Made by a program: the position numbers and the translations under genes
Assembly (NCBI GenBank): GCA_963575745.1
Contig: CAUYUJ010015963.1
Location: 33,501 to 97,500 of the forward strand
Source: Prorocentrum cordatum
Taxonomy: Eukaryota > Sar > Dinophyceae > Prorocentrales > Prorocentraceae
Length of the DNA: 64,000 nt
Direction: 5' to 3'
Shown: positions 53,507 to 63,800 of the stretch, one piece after another
Numbering within the stretch: position 1 is the stretch's first letter
How the letters are laid out: every line of letters begins with the position of its first letter
Notes under the pieces: generated by a model
Seen by the model: the letters and a program-made list of their open reading frames with translations, nothing else
Told to the model about the DNA's origin: nothing
The model's database searches: none

Positions 53507-53530
53507 TGTATGTAAATATGTATGTACCTA
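53005..53530. repeat. GTAT/GCAT/TGTATG compound microsatellite
   Basis: ATGTATGC and (GTATGT)n patches through 525 bp. Confidence 0.95.
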
Positions 53531-53589
53531 TACGACCACCCTGCGGGTGATAAGGAGGTGAGGGGGGAGGGGGAACCAACGTCTCACTC

Positions 53590-54140
53590 TATCGATCTCG
53601 CTATCGGTCTCACATTCGGTCTCACATTCGGTCTCACATTCGGTCTCACATTCGGTCTCACATCGGGACACCATCATCATCATCGACATCATCATCATCA
53701 ACGTCATCATCATCATCATCATCGGGACACCATCATCATCATCAACATCATCATCATCAACATCATCATCAACATCCTCGTCATCGGGACACCATCTTCA
53801 TCAACATCATCAACGTCATCATCATCATCACCACCATCATCATCACCATCATCACCATCATCACCATCATCATCTCACAATCGATCTGACTATCGATCTC
53901 ACAATCGATCTCACTATCGATCGCACAATCGATCTCACATTCGGTCTCACTACCGATATCACAATCGATCTCGCAATCGACGTCATCATCATCATCATCA
54001 TCATCATCAACATCAACATCATCAACATCATCATCATCATAATCATCATCATCATCGCCATCATCAACATCATCATCATCATTACCATCATCATCATCAT
54101 CACCATCATCATCATAATCATCATCATCATCATCAACATC
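53590..54140. repeat. TCTCACATTCGG 12-mers and ATC trinucleotide tract
   Basis: Five CGGTCTCACATT units (53606-53665), CATCATCAT runs broken by ATCGGGACACC, then ACAATCGATCTCAC repeats (53875-53980) and ATC again. Confidence 0.9.
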
Positions 54141-54144
54141 ATGA

Positions 54145-54340
54145 TCGGGACACCGACGGGACACCAGCGGGACACCGGCGGGACACCGCGCGCGACCGGC
54201 CGCCCGGAGGAGAATCATTTGGTCCGGCCGCGCCTCAGCCACAGAGGACACCACCGGGACACCGGCGGGACACTGCGCGCCACCGGCCGCCCGGTGGAGA
54301 ATCATTTGGTCTGGCCGCGCCTCAGCCACAGGAGACTTTC
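54145..54340 (+). repeat. Two GC-rich units of about 88 bp
   Basis: GGCGGGACACCGCGCG...AGAATCATTTGGTCCGG...GCCTCAGCCACAG occurs at about 54175 and 54262. Confidence 0.85.
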
Positions 54341-54459
54341 CTCTCGCCCGCCCACGCAGCTTCGCCTCGCCCGCACGGCACGCACGCACGAACACGAAAC
54401 CGAAATCGATTTCCCGGTAGGGGGGCTCTCCGTTCCACTTCGATCTCACCCCCTCACCT

Positions 54460-55185
54460 CCGATGTATGTATGTATGTATGTATGCATGTATGTATGTAT
54501 GTATGTATGTATGTATGTGTGTATGTAGGCGTGTATGTATGTATGGTTGTATGCATGTGTGTCTTAATGTATGTATGTGTGTATTAATGTATGTATGTAT
54601 GTATGTATGTATGCATGTATACATGCATGTCTGTATGTACGTATGTATGTATGGGTGTATGCCTGTTTGGATTGATGCATGCATGTATATATGAGTGTGT
54701 GTATGTGTGTAGGTCGGTAGGCAGGTATGTTTGTACGTATGTACGTATGCATGTAAATGTATGCATGCATGTGTGCATGCTTCTGCTTATGAGCGTATGT
54801 ATGCATGACTGTATATTTGCGTGCGTATATGAATGCATGTATGCATGCATGCAGGTATGTATGCATACATGTGTGTATGTATGTATCGATGCATGCATGC
54901 ATGGATGTCATGTCATGCCATGCTGTGATGTGCCATACCATGTCATGTCATGTCATGACATGTACGTATGCATGTATGTATGTATGTATGAGTGCGCATA
55001 CGTACATATGTACGTATGTGTGTATGTATGCATGCATGCATGCATGCATGCATGTATGTATGTATGTATGTATGTGTGTATGTACGTTTGCATGCATGCA
55101 TGCATGTACGTATGTATGGTTGATTGCGTGGATTGATGTAAGTATGTGTGTATCAACTTTGTATATATGTTTACGTATACAGATC
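54460..55185. repeat. GTAT/GCAT compound microsatellite
   Basis: TATGTATGTATG, CATGCATG and a CATGTCATGTCATG patch (54937-54962). Confidence 0.95.
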
Positions 55186-55213
55186 TGCATACACTGTGTA
55201 TGTGTGTGTTTGT

Positions 55214-55420
55214 TCGGGGGAGCGTAAGACCCGGGTTTGCCGGGACTCGGGTTCGCCATCGTTTGTTGACGACCGCGACTCGGATTTTGACGAGGAGGAG
55301 TTTTGTGGGATGTCTGCAGCGGGAGGCCTCGTCAAAATGCAGGCTCGGCCTCGTCATTTTTTTGACGACCTCGTCGGGGATTTCCGAGTCCCCCCGTAAC
55401 CGGGTCTTACGTCTCCCCGA
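55214..55420 (+). mobile_element. Family 11 MITE-like element, single copy
   Basis: A 207-bp element with terminal inverted repeats of about 35 bp (TCGGGGGAGCGTAAGACCC and GGGTCTTACGTCTCCCCGA, then matching CCGGGACTCGG inside). A perfect 5-bp target duplication TTTGT is at 55209-55213 and 55421-55425. Inside are further GACGACC...GACGAGG inverted segments. Confidence 0.85.
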
Positions 55421-55550
55421 TTTGTGCGGCTCTCACCTGCGTCTGACCGCCGCCAGGCCTGCACGATGAGGCAGAACCGCCACTAAGGATGAAGGATCGA
55501 GGCTCCCTCGGATCTGGGCGCCACCCGAAAAACGCGACGGCTGATTTTTC

Positions 55551-55723
55551 CAAGGGCTCCCTCGAGGGCGCGAAGTTATTCGCGCTTCGCGCTTCGCGGT
55601 CCTCGTTCCTTCTCCCCCTCCTCCTCGTCCTCCTATTCTCCCTTTGGGAGGGCGGCGCGAGAGCGCGAAGTTATTCGCGCTTCGCGCTTCGCGCAGCGCG
55701 AAGCGCGAAGTTGGGAGCCCTAG
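55551..55723 (+). mobile_element. Family 1 fold-back MITE, copy 5
   Basis: A 173-bp copy, CAAGGGCTCCC to GGGAGCCCTAG, flanked by TTTTTC at 55545-55550 and 55724-55729. This is a clear direct target duplication of 5-6 bp. Both hairpins and the terminal GCGCGAAGCGCGAAG palindrome are intact. Confidence 0.9.
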
Positions 55724-55729
55724 TTTTTC

Positions 55730-56875
55730 ACAATGTCTCGCCTTTGGACGCCGCTCCCAGGCCCTCAGCGACTCAGGATGGAAAACCGGCGCTGGGTCGA
55801 AGCCTTGGGGACCCACGTCACGAAAAAATGCATCACCACAGGAGAGGGTTCGAAGATGGAGATGATTGGAGGCTTAGCATCCTGGGTCCCTCCACGAATC
55901 TTCGGGGGCCTTTGAAGACCCCCGAGCGGCCTAAGGGGATTTCGGAGGCTTCTTGCCATGAGCCGGATGGTCCTGACGCGCTTCGCCGGTCTACGGCCTA
56001 CTGAAATCTGGCGTGTGAGTTTGAAAATCCTTGAAATCAGCTCTGCTGGGGGTGGGTGGGGGGCGTGAGGGCCTGGGTGGCGTTGGCTCAGTCCGCAGCA
56101 GGACAGAGGAGGCGTGAGTACCAGGGTGGTTTTGCCGAGGTAGGGAGCGGGGAGGAGGGGGGGGGCGTTCCCGGATTGATTCTTGTCGCAGGGAACTCCC
56201 CTCCCACCCCCACCGCCCCCAGCGCTCCTCCTCAACATTCTCCGCGCATCCCACGGCATCCCCCTGGGCAACCTCGTTGGCACCCCCTGGCACCCTCCCT
56301 GCACCTCCCCCCTGGCACAAGCCCAACCATCGAAGTAGAAACAGCATAAGCATAAATTGTCGACAGTCGAGGAGGAGGAGCAGGAGGAGGAGGAGGATGA
56401 GGAGGAGCAGGAGTCGGAAAATAAACAAATGGCATACACAGAAATGTTCGATGCGCTCCGCCCGCCAGGGAGAGGCGTAGACCCAACAAATTCGCGCGGA
56501 CCGTTGAAGATAATATTTCTGCAGTGTTTTGTTCTTCGAAATCAAGCAACCCGACGACCGACCAACCCTCCAATCAGCCAACACCTCGCCAACCAACTAT
56601 CTACTTCCCCGCCAAGTCAACAAGCCAAGCACGGTGGCGGCCTTCAAACACCAGGCACGCCCCTGATTGGTGGCACAGGCCAGAGGCCATTACAATACTC
56701 TGGAAGTCGATTATGTCCCGTGGAAATGCCCAGGGATAACTATTCCAGAAGAAAGCGGGCCTGTTCCCTCAGGACCTCTTTTCCATCATGCCAAACACAC
56801 GTGGGGCGCCTAACCACCAAGTCGACCGCATCAGACTCCGCCACGCACTCGAAGCAGTCTCGCTTCTTTTTTTTT
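55730..56875. other. No supported gene; family 6 fragment near 56447
   Basis: Mixed sequence. 56447-56515 (GCGCTCCGCCCGCCAGGGAG, then CGCGCGGACCGTTG) is the right half of a family 6 element. A GGA patch lies at 56370-56410. Confidence 0.5.

Positions 56876-56915
<40 letters not shown>
56876..56915. repeat. GA microsatellite
   Basis: (AG)n of about 37 bp, preceded by a T run. Confidence 0.95.
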
Positions 56916-57605
56916 AAACAAACAAACAACATAACGAAAACAAATGATAAAGAAAGAGAGAACAAACAACAAGAGACACACATAAAGAAAGAGAAAGAGG
57001 GGGGAGGGGTAGAGGAGAAGGAGGAAAACGTTTGGGAACTTTGAGAGGTTCTGGAGGGCCCTCGTGGGTTTGAGAGCACCCAGGTAGTCATTTTGATCCC
57101 TCCCCGTATTCTTTCTCTCGAGACATGTTCAGATTTCTTGCAGAGGCTCCGTCTTTCGAGGTGGTCTGCAAGCTGAACGGGCACCTCGGCCTTCGCTGCA
57201 CAACCCACGGGGCGGGTCGGTGGGGGGCGGGAACGGCGACGCAAACTTCAGGAACCTTGGTTCCCTCAGGACCCCTTTCCCTGGAACGACGGCGGCGCCC
57301 GATGCCAACCTTTCTCAGGCGATCGCAAACACGGATTAAGGGGGTGTGAATTAGTGACGGGTCCCGTTTCCATGGGAAATCGCGGATTTTCGCCGCTGAG
57401 CGAGGCGGCATTGGCCGCATTCTGGGGAGGGCACCTGCCGCGATCCATGGATTTGGCGACCTCGCGTCAAATCCATGGATCGCTAATCCATGTTTGCGCG
57501 CCCCGGACTTTCGGGCCCGCTGGCCCTCCGAGAGTTCCGTGGTTGTGCCCGCCTGAGATTTCGAGCCTGTCGTGCCTCCGACGTACCTCTCGTCTGCCCC
57601 CCTCC
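56916..57605. other. No supported gene
   Basis: Unique-looking sequence with a small direct repeat ATCCATGGATTTGG/AATCCATGGATCG near 57443-57483. No domain recognised. Confidence 0.5.
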
Positions 57606-57624
57606 CCTCCTCTCCGCAGAGCCG

Positions 57625-57670
57625 CACACACACACACGCACACACACACACACACACACGCACGCACTCA

Positions 57671-57726
<56 letters not shown>

Positions 57727-57736
57727 CACACACACA
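57625..57736. repeat. CA / GCAC microsatellite
   Basis: (CA)n, then (CGCA)n, then (CA)n. It ends exactly at the first base of the LINE C spliced leader. Confidence 0.95.
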
Positions 57737-57758
57737 TCCGTAGCCATTTTGGCTCAAG
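57737..57758 (+). other. Dinoflagellate spliced leader at the 5' end of LINE C
   Basis: A perfect 22-nt dinoSL (TCCGTAGCC...GGCTCAAG) directly after the CA microsatellite. The following bases are GC, not GT, so this is not an SL RNA gene. It marks the 5' end of a trans-spliced transcript that was copied back into the genome. Confidence 0.9.
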
Positions 57759-57925
57759 GCTATGAACCGCCCGACGACCGCGAGTCCGTTCTCGGGCGTC
57801 TCTGAGCGCGAGGGGGTTCGCGCTTTGAGGCCAAATCCTTTGAATACGTTTCTCCCTCCAGTGGTCAGCCTAGCCGTCATTCTGCTTCTCGCGGGCACAG
57901 CTTCTGAGTCTGTGGTTGAGGAGCA

Positions 57926-59104
57926 ATGGCGCCGCCCGCTGCTGGTAACAAGGGAGGAGGCAGTCGTGCAGCCAGGCGTGACAAATGGCTCTGCAAGTCT
58001 TGCCTCGGACGAGATCACAAGCCCTACGTCAACTTCGCGGATAAGCTGTGCTGCAACAGTTGCGGCCTGGCCAAGAGCGTCGTGTACGGGGGACCCGTCA
58101 AGCCCAGCGTGCCCTCTCGGCCAGCGCCGTGGGCCGCGGGCGGCAAAGCAGCAGGATCGCTCTCGGTCCAATTGCTCGAGATGCAGAAGCAGGTCCAATC
58201 ACTCACGTCGCAGCTCAAGCAGGCGAAAGCCAAGCCACCCGAGTCAGCGATGCCCACGGCGGGAGCGGAGCAAGGGGAAGGCGATGCGGGAGCTGAGTCG
58301 GTTGTCAAGAAAAGATTGGACGAGTTGGACGGCTTCGTCAGGCAGCTGGCTGGGATACACACGCCAGAGGTTGGAAAGCTGGTGGAGCAGTACAAGTCTG
58401 AGCAGGCCAAGCTGCGTGCGCAGCTGTTCCAGGAAAAGCCGCCCTCGCAGCGGCTCAAGTCTCTTGGTTTCAAGATCACCAAAGTCGAGCAGCAGATCAC
58501 CAAGCAGCAGACGGCCCGTGAGCTCAAGCAAGCGCAGCTGGCGGCCCTGCAGGCGGAGATCGTCACGCAGGATGCCGCTTTGGCCGAATCCCGCAAGCAG
58601 CTGCTGGAGCTCGAGGGCCAGCGGGCCCAATTGGTTGGTGCGCTGCCGCAGGTTCCTACAGCGGCTCCTGGCGCAGGCGTTGGCGACGACGAGAGCAGTT
58701 GGCCAATGCCCAAGTTGGAGCAAGTCCTACTTGCTGCTGAGGCTCCTCCTGACCTGCTACAGGACGTGGCCAAGGTGGTGGACAGGATGCGACAGCATCG
58801 GCAGGCTCAGGAGCAGGAGCGCAAAGCTCATGCCGAGCGCGAGGCCACCCAGGCTCAGCAGGAGCACGCCGAGGAGGCAGCAGCCAGATTTGACGCTGCC
58901 ATGGAGGAGGATGAAGGCGATGCCCAGGAGGAAGAGTCCGTCAACCAGGCCACAGCCGAGGAGCTGCGCGAGTTCCTACGCGAGTCTGGTGCTGACTTTC
59001 CTAACGCTACAGATGCATCAGAAGAGGAACTTCGTGCTGCAGTCAAGCGAATCCGTCTGGCCAAGCCCAAGTGGAAGGTGGTCAAGAAGCCACGCACAGC
59101 CTGA
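57926..59104 (+). CDS. LINE C ORF1 protein (zinc ribbon, coiled coil)
   Basis: A 392-residue protein, probably the RNA-binding partner of the retrotransposon. An N-terminal ribbon with Cys 23, 26, 43 and 46 (CKSC...CNSC) could bind metal and nucleic acid. Residues about 60-260 are rich in Gln, Lys, Glu, Leu and Ala with heptad character (QKQVQSLTSQLKQAK), a long coiled coil; another charged helix covers about 285-325. An acidic stretch (MEEDEGDAQEEE) and a short helical region (EELREFLRESGA) that may be SAP-like precede a basic end. The ATG follows the leader by 167 nt and no earlier in-frame start was found. It ends 19 nt before the ORF2 ATG. LINEs A and B begin with the same kind of ribbon. 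ORF1 proteins of other LINEs chaperone their RNA; that role is inferred here. Confidence 0.8.
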   Translation: MAPPAAGNKGGGSRAARRDKWLCKSCLGRDHKPYVNFADKLCCNSCGLAKSVVYGGPVKPSVPSRPAPWAAGGKAAGSLSVQLLEMQKQVQSLTSQLKQAKAKPPESAMPTAGAEQGEGDAGAESVVKKRLDELDGFVRQLAGIHTPEVGKLVEQYKSEQAKLRAQLFQEKPPSQRLKSLGFKITKVEQQITKQQTARELKQAQLAALQAEIVTQDAALAESRKQLLELEGQRAQLVGALPQVPTAAPGAGVGDDESSWPMPKLEQVLLAAEAPPDLLQDVAKVVDRMRQHRQAQEQERKAHAEREATQAQQEHAEEAAARFDAAMEEDEGDAQEEESVNQATAEELREFLRESGADFPNATDASEEELRAAVKRIRLAKPKWKVVKKPRTA

Positions 59105-59123
59105 GCTCACACTGTTGTCAGTC

Positions 59124-60761
59124 ATGACGCGCAGCAAGCTACAGATAACTACCGGCAACGCCAACTCGTTTGGCACCCTGTCCAGGTACCTCGTTGATTG
59201 CAGCAGCGACGTGGTCTTGGCGCAGGAGCACCATGCAGGTGCCGAGAAGCTCCCTGAGGTCCAGGGAGATGCCCAGGACTCGGGCTGGAAAGGAGTGTGG
59301 GGCCCCGCGCTGGCCACAGCGGCTGGCGGCACGGAAGGCGGCGTCGCCGTCCTGGCCAAGACAGACATCGCCGTCACGAAGGCGCCGCTGCTGGATGACG
59401 GGGTCATTGTGCCTGGCAGGGCCGTGGCAGCCCACGTGCATGCAGCACTTCCTGGCGGCTTCGTCGCCGTGGCGCTGTATCTTCACACAGGAGAGGGCAG
59501 GTCGCCTCGCAATTTGGCCATTGTCTGGCAGGTCGCGCAGTACGTGAAGCGCGTGGTTACAGGGCCAGGTCTGGCATGGATCGTTGGCGGCGACTTCAAC
59601 ATGGCCCCGAAGGAGCTGCTGGAGCATGACTGGCTCCACCTCGCCGATGCCATGTGCGTGGCCCCGCGGGAGCCCACCTGCCTGCAGGCCGTGCCAGCTA
59701 CTACTCTGGACTACTTCCTTGCCCACCGCCCGATGCTCCAGGGGGCCAGGTACTCCGTCGACGTTTCGGTCACCGACATTATTTGGCCACACAGGCCTGT
59801 GCATCTCACACTGGCCAAGCGCACCGAGGCGCCGATGGCACGCGAGCTAGACGAGCCGCGCCCCTTCCCGCGGGAGCTGCCCGTGGGATGTGCGAGGTAT
59901 CCCTGGCATGGGTGGGAGGACGTGTATCTCTCCATTGATCAAGCGCAGTCTCTTCCTCAGCTTGCGGTGGCATGGGACCTGGTCCTCAGAGGCGTGGAGG
60001 AGGAGCTGGCTGGCAGACGCGACATCGTCGGCAAGCGCAAGCAGCGCTACGTGGGGCGGGAAGGCCCCGTGCAGCAGCGCACCCGCCAGCTGGAGTGGCG
60101 ACCTCGACGACGAGCTCGGCACGGGCCAGAAGTGAGTGCGTGGAATGTCGCGGCCAGGTGGGCCCAGCACATCCTCGGTGTGCAAGACTACGTGACGAAG
60201 ACGGTTGTGCAGCTCACCTTGCACCAGGAGGGATCCGCCACGCGCTCAGGCCAGGTGGGCCCTGCGCACGGGCGTGTGCGCGAGGAGCCTGCTCGCCCTG
60301 ACCTTGATTGCCACCCAGGTGAGAAGGCGCTGCACGAGGCTAGCTCGACCCTGACCGAGCAGCCTGCTGCCCGTGAGGCCCACCGCGGTGGGGTGGCCGA
60401 TGCCCTCACACACGAAGGAGCTGAAGGCGGCCTGGTGAGGCGATGCGACGCTCGCCCCGTCGCCCTCCCTGTAAGTCCGAGCGAGGCCCACCGCGGCGGG
60501 GTGGCCGATGCCCACGCACATGCACGTCCCCCTGGCGGCCAGGTGAGGAGCCGCGACGCTCGCCCCGTCGCCCTCCCTGTAAGTCCGAGCGAGGCCCACA
60601 GCGGTGGGGTGGTCGATGCCCTCGCACACGAACCTCCTCTTGGCGGCCTGGTGAGGTGCTGCGTCGCTCGCCCCGACGCCCTCCCTGTAAGCCCGAGCGA
60701 GGCCCACAGCGGTGGGGTGCCGATGCCCTCGCACAAGACCCTCCTCCTAGCGGCCTGGTGA
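59124..60761 (+). CDS. LINE C ORF2, endonuclease part (frame ends early at a frameshift)
   Basis: The first part of the ORF2 polyprotein is an endonuclease-exonuclease-phosphatase fold enzyme that would nick target DNA for primed reverse transcription. Landmarks: AQEHHA with catalytic Glu 35; GGDFNM with Asp 157 and Asn 159; TLDYF with Asp 196; IIWPHRPV with His 223, where the usual SDH reads WPH. A helical linker follows, then the 36-residue repeat (from about residue 418). In the fourth repeat unit one G is missing (at 60714-60720) and this frame meets TGA at 60759. The homologous text continues in the frame starting at 60719. The same frame is open upstream to an ATG at 57762, but ATG 59124 fits the endonuclease start and the short gap after ORF1. 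Confidence 0.8.
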   Translation: MTRSKLQITTGNANSFGTLSRYLVDCSSDVVLAQEHHAGAEKLPEVQGDAQDSGWKGVWGPALATAAGGTEGGVAVLAKTDIAVTKAPLLDDGVIVPGRAVAAHVHAALPGGFVAVALYLHTGEGRSPRNLAIVWQVAQYVKRVVTGPGLAWIVGGDFNMAPKELLEHDWLHLADAMCVAPREPTCLQAVPATTLDYFLAHRPMLQGARYSVDVSVTDIIWPHRPVHLTLAKRTEAPMARELDEPRPFPRELPVGCARYPWHGWEDVYLSIDQAQSLPQLAVAWDLVLRGVEEELAGRRDIVGKRKQRYVGREGPVQQRTRQLEWRPRRRARHGPEVSAWNVAARWAQHILGVQDYVTKTVVQLTLHQEGSATRSGQVGPAHGRVREEPARPDLDCHPGEKALHEASSTLTEQPAAREAHRGGVADALTHEGAEGGLVRRCDARPVALPVSPSEAHRGGVADAHAHARPPGGQVRSRDARPVALPVSPSEAHSGGVVDALAHEPPLGGLVRCCVARPDALPVSPSEAHSGGVPMPSHKTLLLAAW

Positions 60762-60865
60762 GGTGCTGCGTCGCTCGCCCCGACGCCCTCCCTGTAAGCC
60801 CGAGCGAGACCCACCGCAGCGCTGAGAGACGTTGCGATGCTCGCCCTGATGCCCTCCCCGTAAGG
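60375..60865 (+). repeat. 108-bp (36-codon) tandem repeat inside ORF2
   Basis: Units begin GAGGCCCACNGCGGNGGGG at 60375, 60483, 60591 and 60699, each exactly 108 bp apart. A shortened fifth starts at 60806, 107 bp later because of a one-base loss. Encoded units read EAHRGGVADAL...ARPVALPVSPS. The period keeps the frame, so the repeat grew as coding sequence between the endonuclease and reverse transcriptase. Confidence 0.9.
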
Positions 60866-63800
60866 TCATTGCAGGAGGTCAGTCAAGCGGACAACACGAG
60901 GGATCTCCCCTGCGCCCCGCGCCCTGTGGCTGGTGGCGTTCTCCACAACATGGATGGCGAGGCCGGCCCGTTTGAGGATCTTGATAGGCTGCTGGATGAC
61001 CAGGACCAGGACAGGTACGAGATGCCTGGTGTGTCGCCAATGTCGCTGCACGGGGGGAGAAACCTATGCGCACTGGCGCCTGGAAGCAGCATGGATGGTG
61101 AGATCGCCCAGTCAGACGAGCTCACCGAGGATCTGGAGGACAGTCGAGTACCCGAGCCCCAGCCTGTTCCTGCAGCTCGTGGAGAGGACCCCGATCAGGT
61201 AGTAGCCCGCCGCATGCAGGAGGCCATCCAACGTGAGCTTCGACGTTACACGCAGAACTGGATAGGCGACCCGCGCAACGAGCAGCAGACGGAGCAAGAT
61301 GTCACCGAGGACTGGATGGAGTGGTGCGTGCCCTACACCGCGGAGCAGCTGAGGGACCCTGCTTTTGACCCTCTCTGGGACGGAGGAGATTGGGATGAAG
61401 ACTTGCCTCGTGATGCGCGCCGTTGGCACCGAGCTCGAGAGATGTGCGAGACGGCTTATCGCGCTGGAGTTCGCAGCCGTGCTCGTTACAGTGACCATCT
61501 TCGGCGGCTACGTGATCAGTCGGAAGAAGACTGGGCTGAGGCCGTGGACATGCACCTTCGCGCCTTCGAGCAGCACCGAGAGTGGATGGATCAACGCTCA
61601 GGCGATCGGGCTGGTAGGGCCCCTCCTTCTCGACCCCCTGGCGCTGCCAGGGGCATGGTGTTCGGCGGTGTGCAGCACTACAAGCGCGTCAAGGGCCTGG
61701 CCTCCGCCCTGCTGGAGTTCGACGCTTTCTGTGCTCGTGTTGGCAAGCAGTCGCACATACTCGAGCAGCTGGATCGCGGAGCCCGCGACCTTTTCCAAAC
61801 CGGCGCTGTTATGCTTGGGGCCAGCTCGCTGAAGCTCCAGACCCAGGTCATCATCGACAAGGCCAAGCAGATGACCACGGACGCGGAGAATAGGTGCACC
61901 AAGGCCTGGACCGACTGGGCGAAGGACGCTTTCGCAGGGGGCGCGGGTCTGGCTCACCGTTTCGCCAAGCCCAAACAGGAGGTAGAGGTCCCCAGAGAGA
62001 ACAGGAACGGCCACCCGAGCGACCTGGCGGACACGGAGCTCCACGACTGGAAGGTCATATGGGAGCACCACAAGCTTGGAGAGGTCCCGCTTCCTGCGGA
62101 GGCCCAGTCCTGGCCCGTGCTGCCACACCTATCGGTTCGGGATCTCAGGCCGGCCATCAGAACCTTCAAGCTGGGCGCGGCAGTCGGCCAGACGGGATTC
62201 CAGCCGCGACACCTTGACGTTCTTTCGGACCAGGCGCTGCTAGCCCTGTCCCTCCTGTTCCATGCCTGCGAGCACCACCTTGGCTGGCCGCCGCAGCGCC
62301 TGGCCACGGCGCTGGTCCGCCTCCCGAAGGCGGGCGGAGGAATGAGACTGATCGGCCTGCTGAATACGATCGTGCGCCTCTGGAGCCGTGCCCGCCGCCC
62401 GTTGGCTGCCCAGTGGGAGGCTACCCACCGAGAGGAACATGCTTGGGGGTTGGGACCTGGGAGGAGTTCGTCAGCCTCGGCCTTCTCCCACAACATTACC
62501 TCGGAGATAGCCCTTGCTCGGAAGCTGGACGTTATCACGCTGATGGTAGACCTCCTCAAATGCTTCGAGATGGTGGCGCCCGAAGTTCTGGTACGTGAAG
62601 CGTTGGAGGTCAATTTCCCGCCCAGGCTGGTATGGCTTCTGACACAGCTGTATCGCCAGCCACGTGTCGTTCGCGCACATGGCAGCAACAGCGAGCTCTA
62701 CATCTCCTCCCAGGGCATAGTGGCAGGATGCTCTCAGGCGACGACCCTACTAGCAGTGCTGATGCACAGGTCCATGCAGAGAATGAGTGCGTTGTGTCCG
62801 TCGCTCAAGCCCAGGCAGTTGGTGGACGATGTCTCCCTCCAGTGGACTGGGCATGCCAAGCACAGCGGGACCGAGTTGGGTGAGGGCATCGATCAACTCA
62901 AGTTCGAGCTCCAGGGTCTCCAGCTGCCAATCCAGGTCAAGAAGCTGGGCTACGTCGCCTCCTCCAGCCGCGCCAGCAGGGCTTTCCGCTCGGCAGCAAG
63001 AGCCAGGCAGGTCATGGGCTTGCCGTGGATTCGGAACCTCGGCCACGAGCTGGCAGGCCCCAAGGTGAGACGGCAACAAGAGGCAGCACGACTACAGCAG
63101 CTTCGAGGACGGGTGCGACGCCCCCTCATACTCAAGAAAGCTGTCGGGGCCAGCCGCATCACGCGCATCCAGGCCGCTGGGATCACGCCGTCCGTCACGC
63201 ACGGGGCCTCGGTCAGCGGCGTCGCAGACGCGGTGCTCAAGCCGATCCGATCGGTTGCTGCGCTACTGGCAGGAGTGCGCCCGACGGGTAGCATATGCAT
63301 GGGCATGCTCATGCAAGACCAGCCATTCTACGACCCATTGTATGCGGCGACCACCAGCATCGTTTTCATGTATGCAAGCATGTTGTGGGAAGGTCGGGTG
63401 GAAATGCAAGCTCTCAGTGACACGTGGGACTTCGTCAACGGGCAGATGAGCGCACAGCCCAGCTGGAGCCGAGTGCGCGGCCCCCTCGGGGCCCTGTGGC
63501 TTACCTTGCATCGGATCGGTTGGCGATTTAGTTCGGCGACCACCTTCGTGTCCGACCTTGGCACCGTCCTCGACCTGAATCAGATGGCGCCTAGAGATGT
63601 TCGCGACCACGTCGTCCAGGGTGTCACGCGCTGGCTGCTAGCGCGCGCAGAGAACCACATAGAGATTCACAATGGCGAGCGGTTCTGGCATCGCGGCATC
63701 AGGCGGTGCGTGGAGAAGGCGGTTCGGGACCCTTCCGAACGAGGCTCGCTGCAGTGCGTCTGGACTGATGCGATGTGGCCTCGGCAGAAAAAGTATGAGA

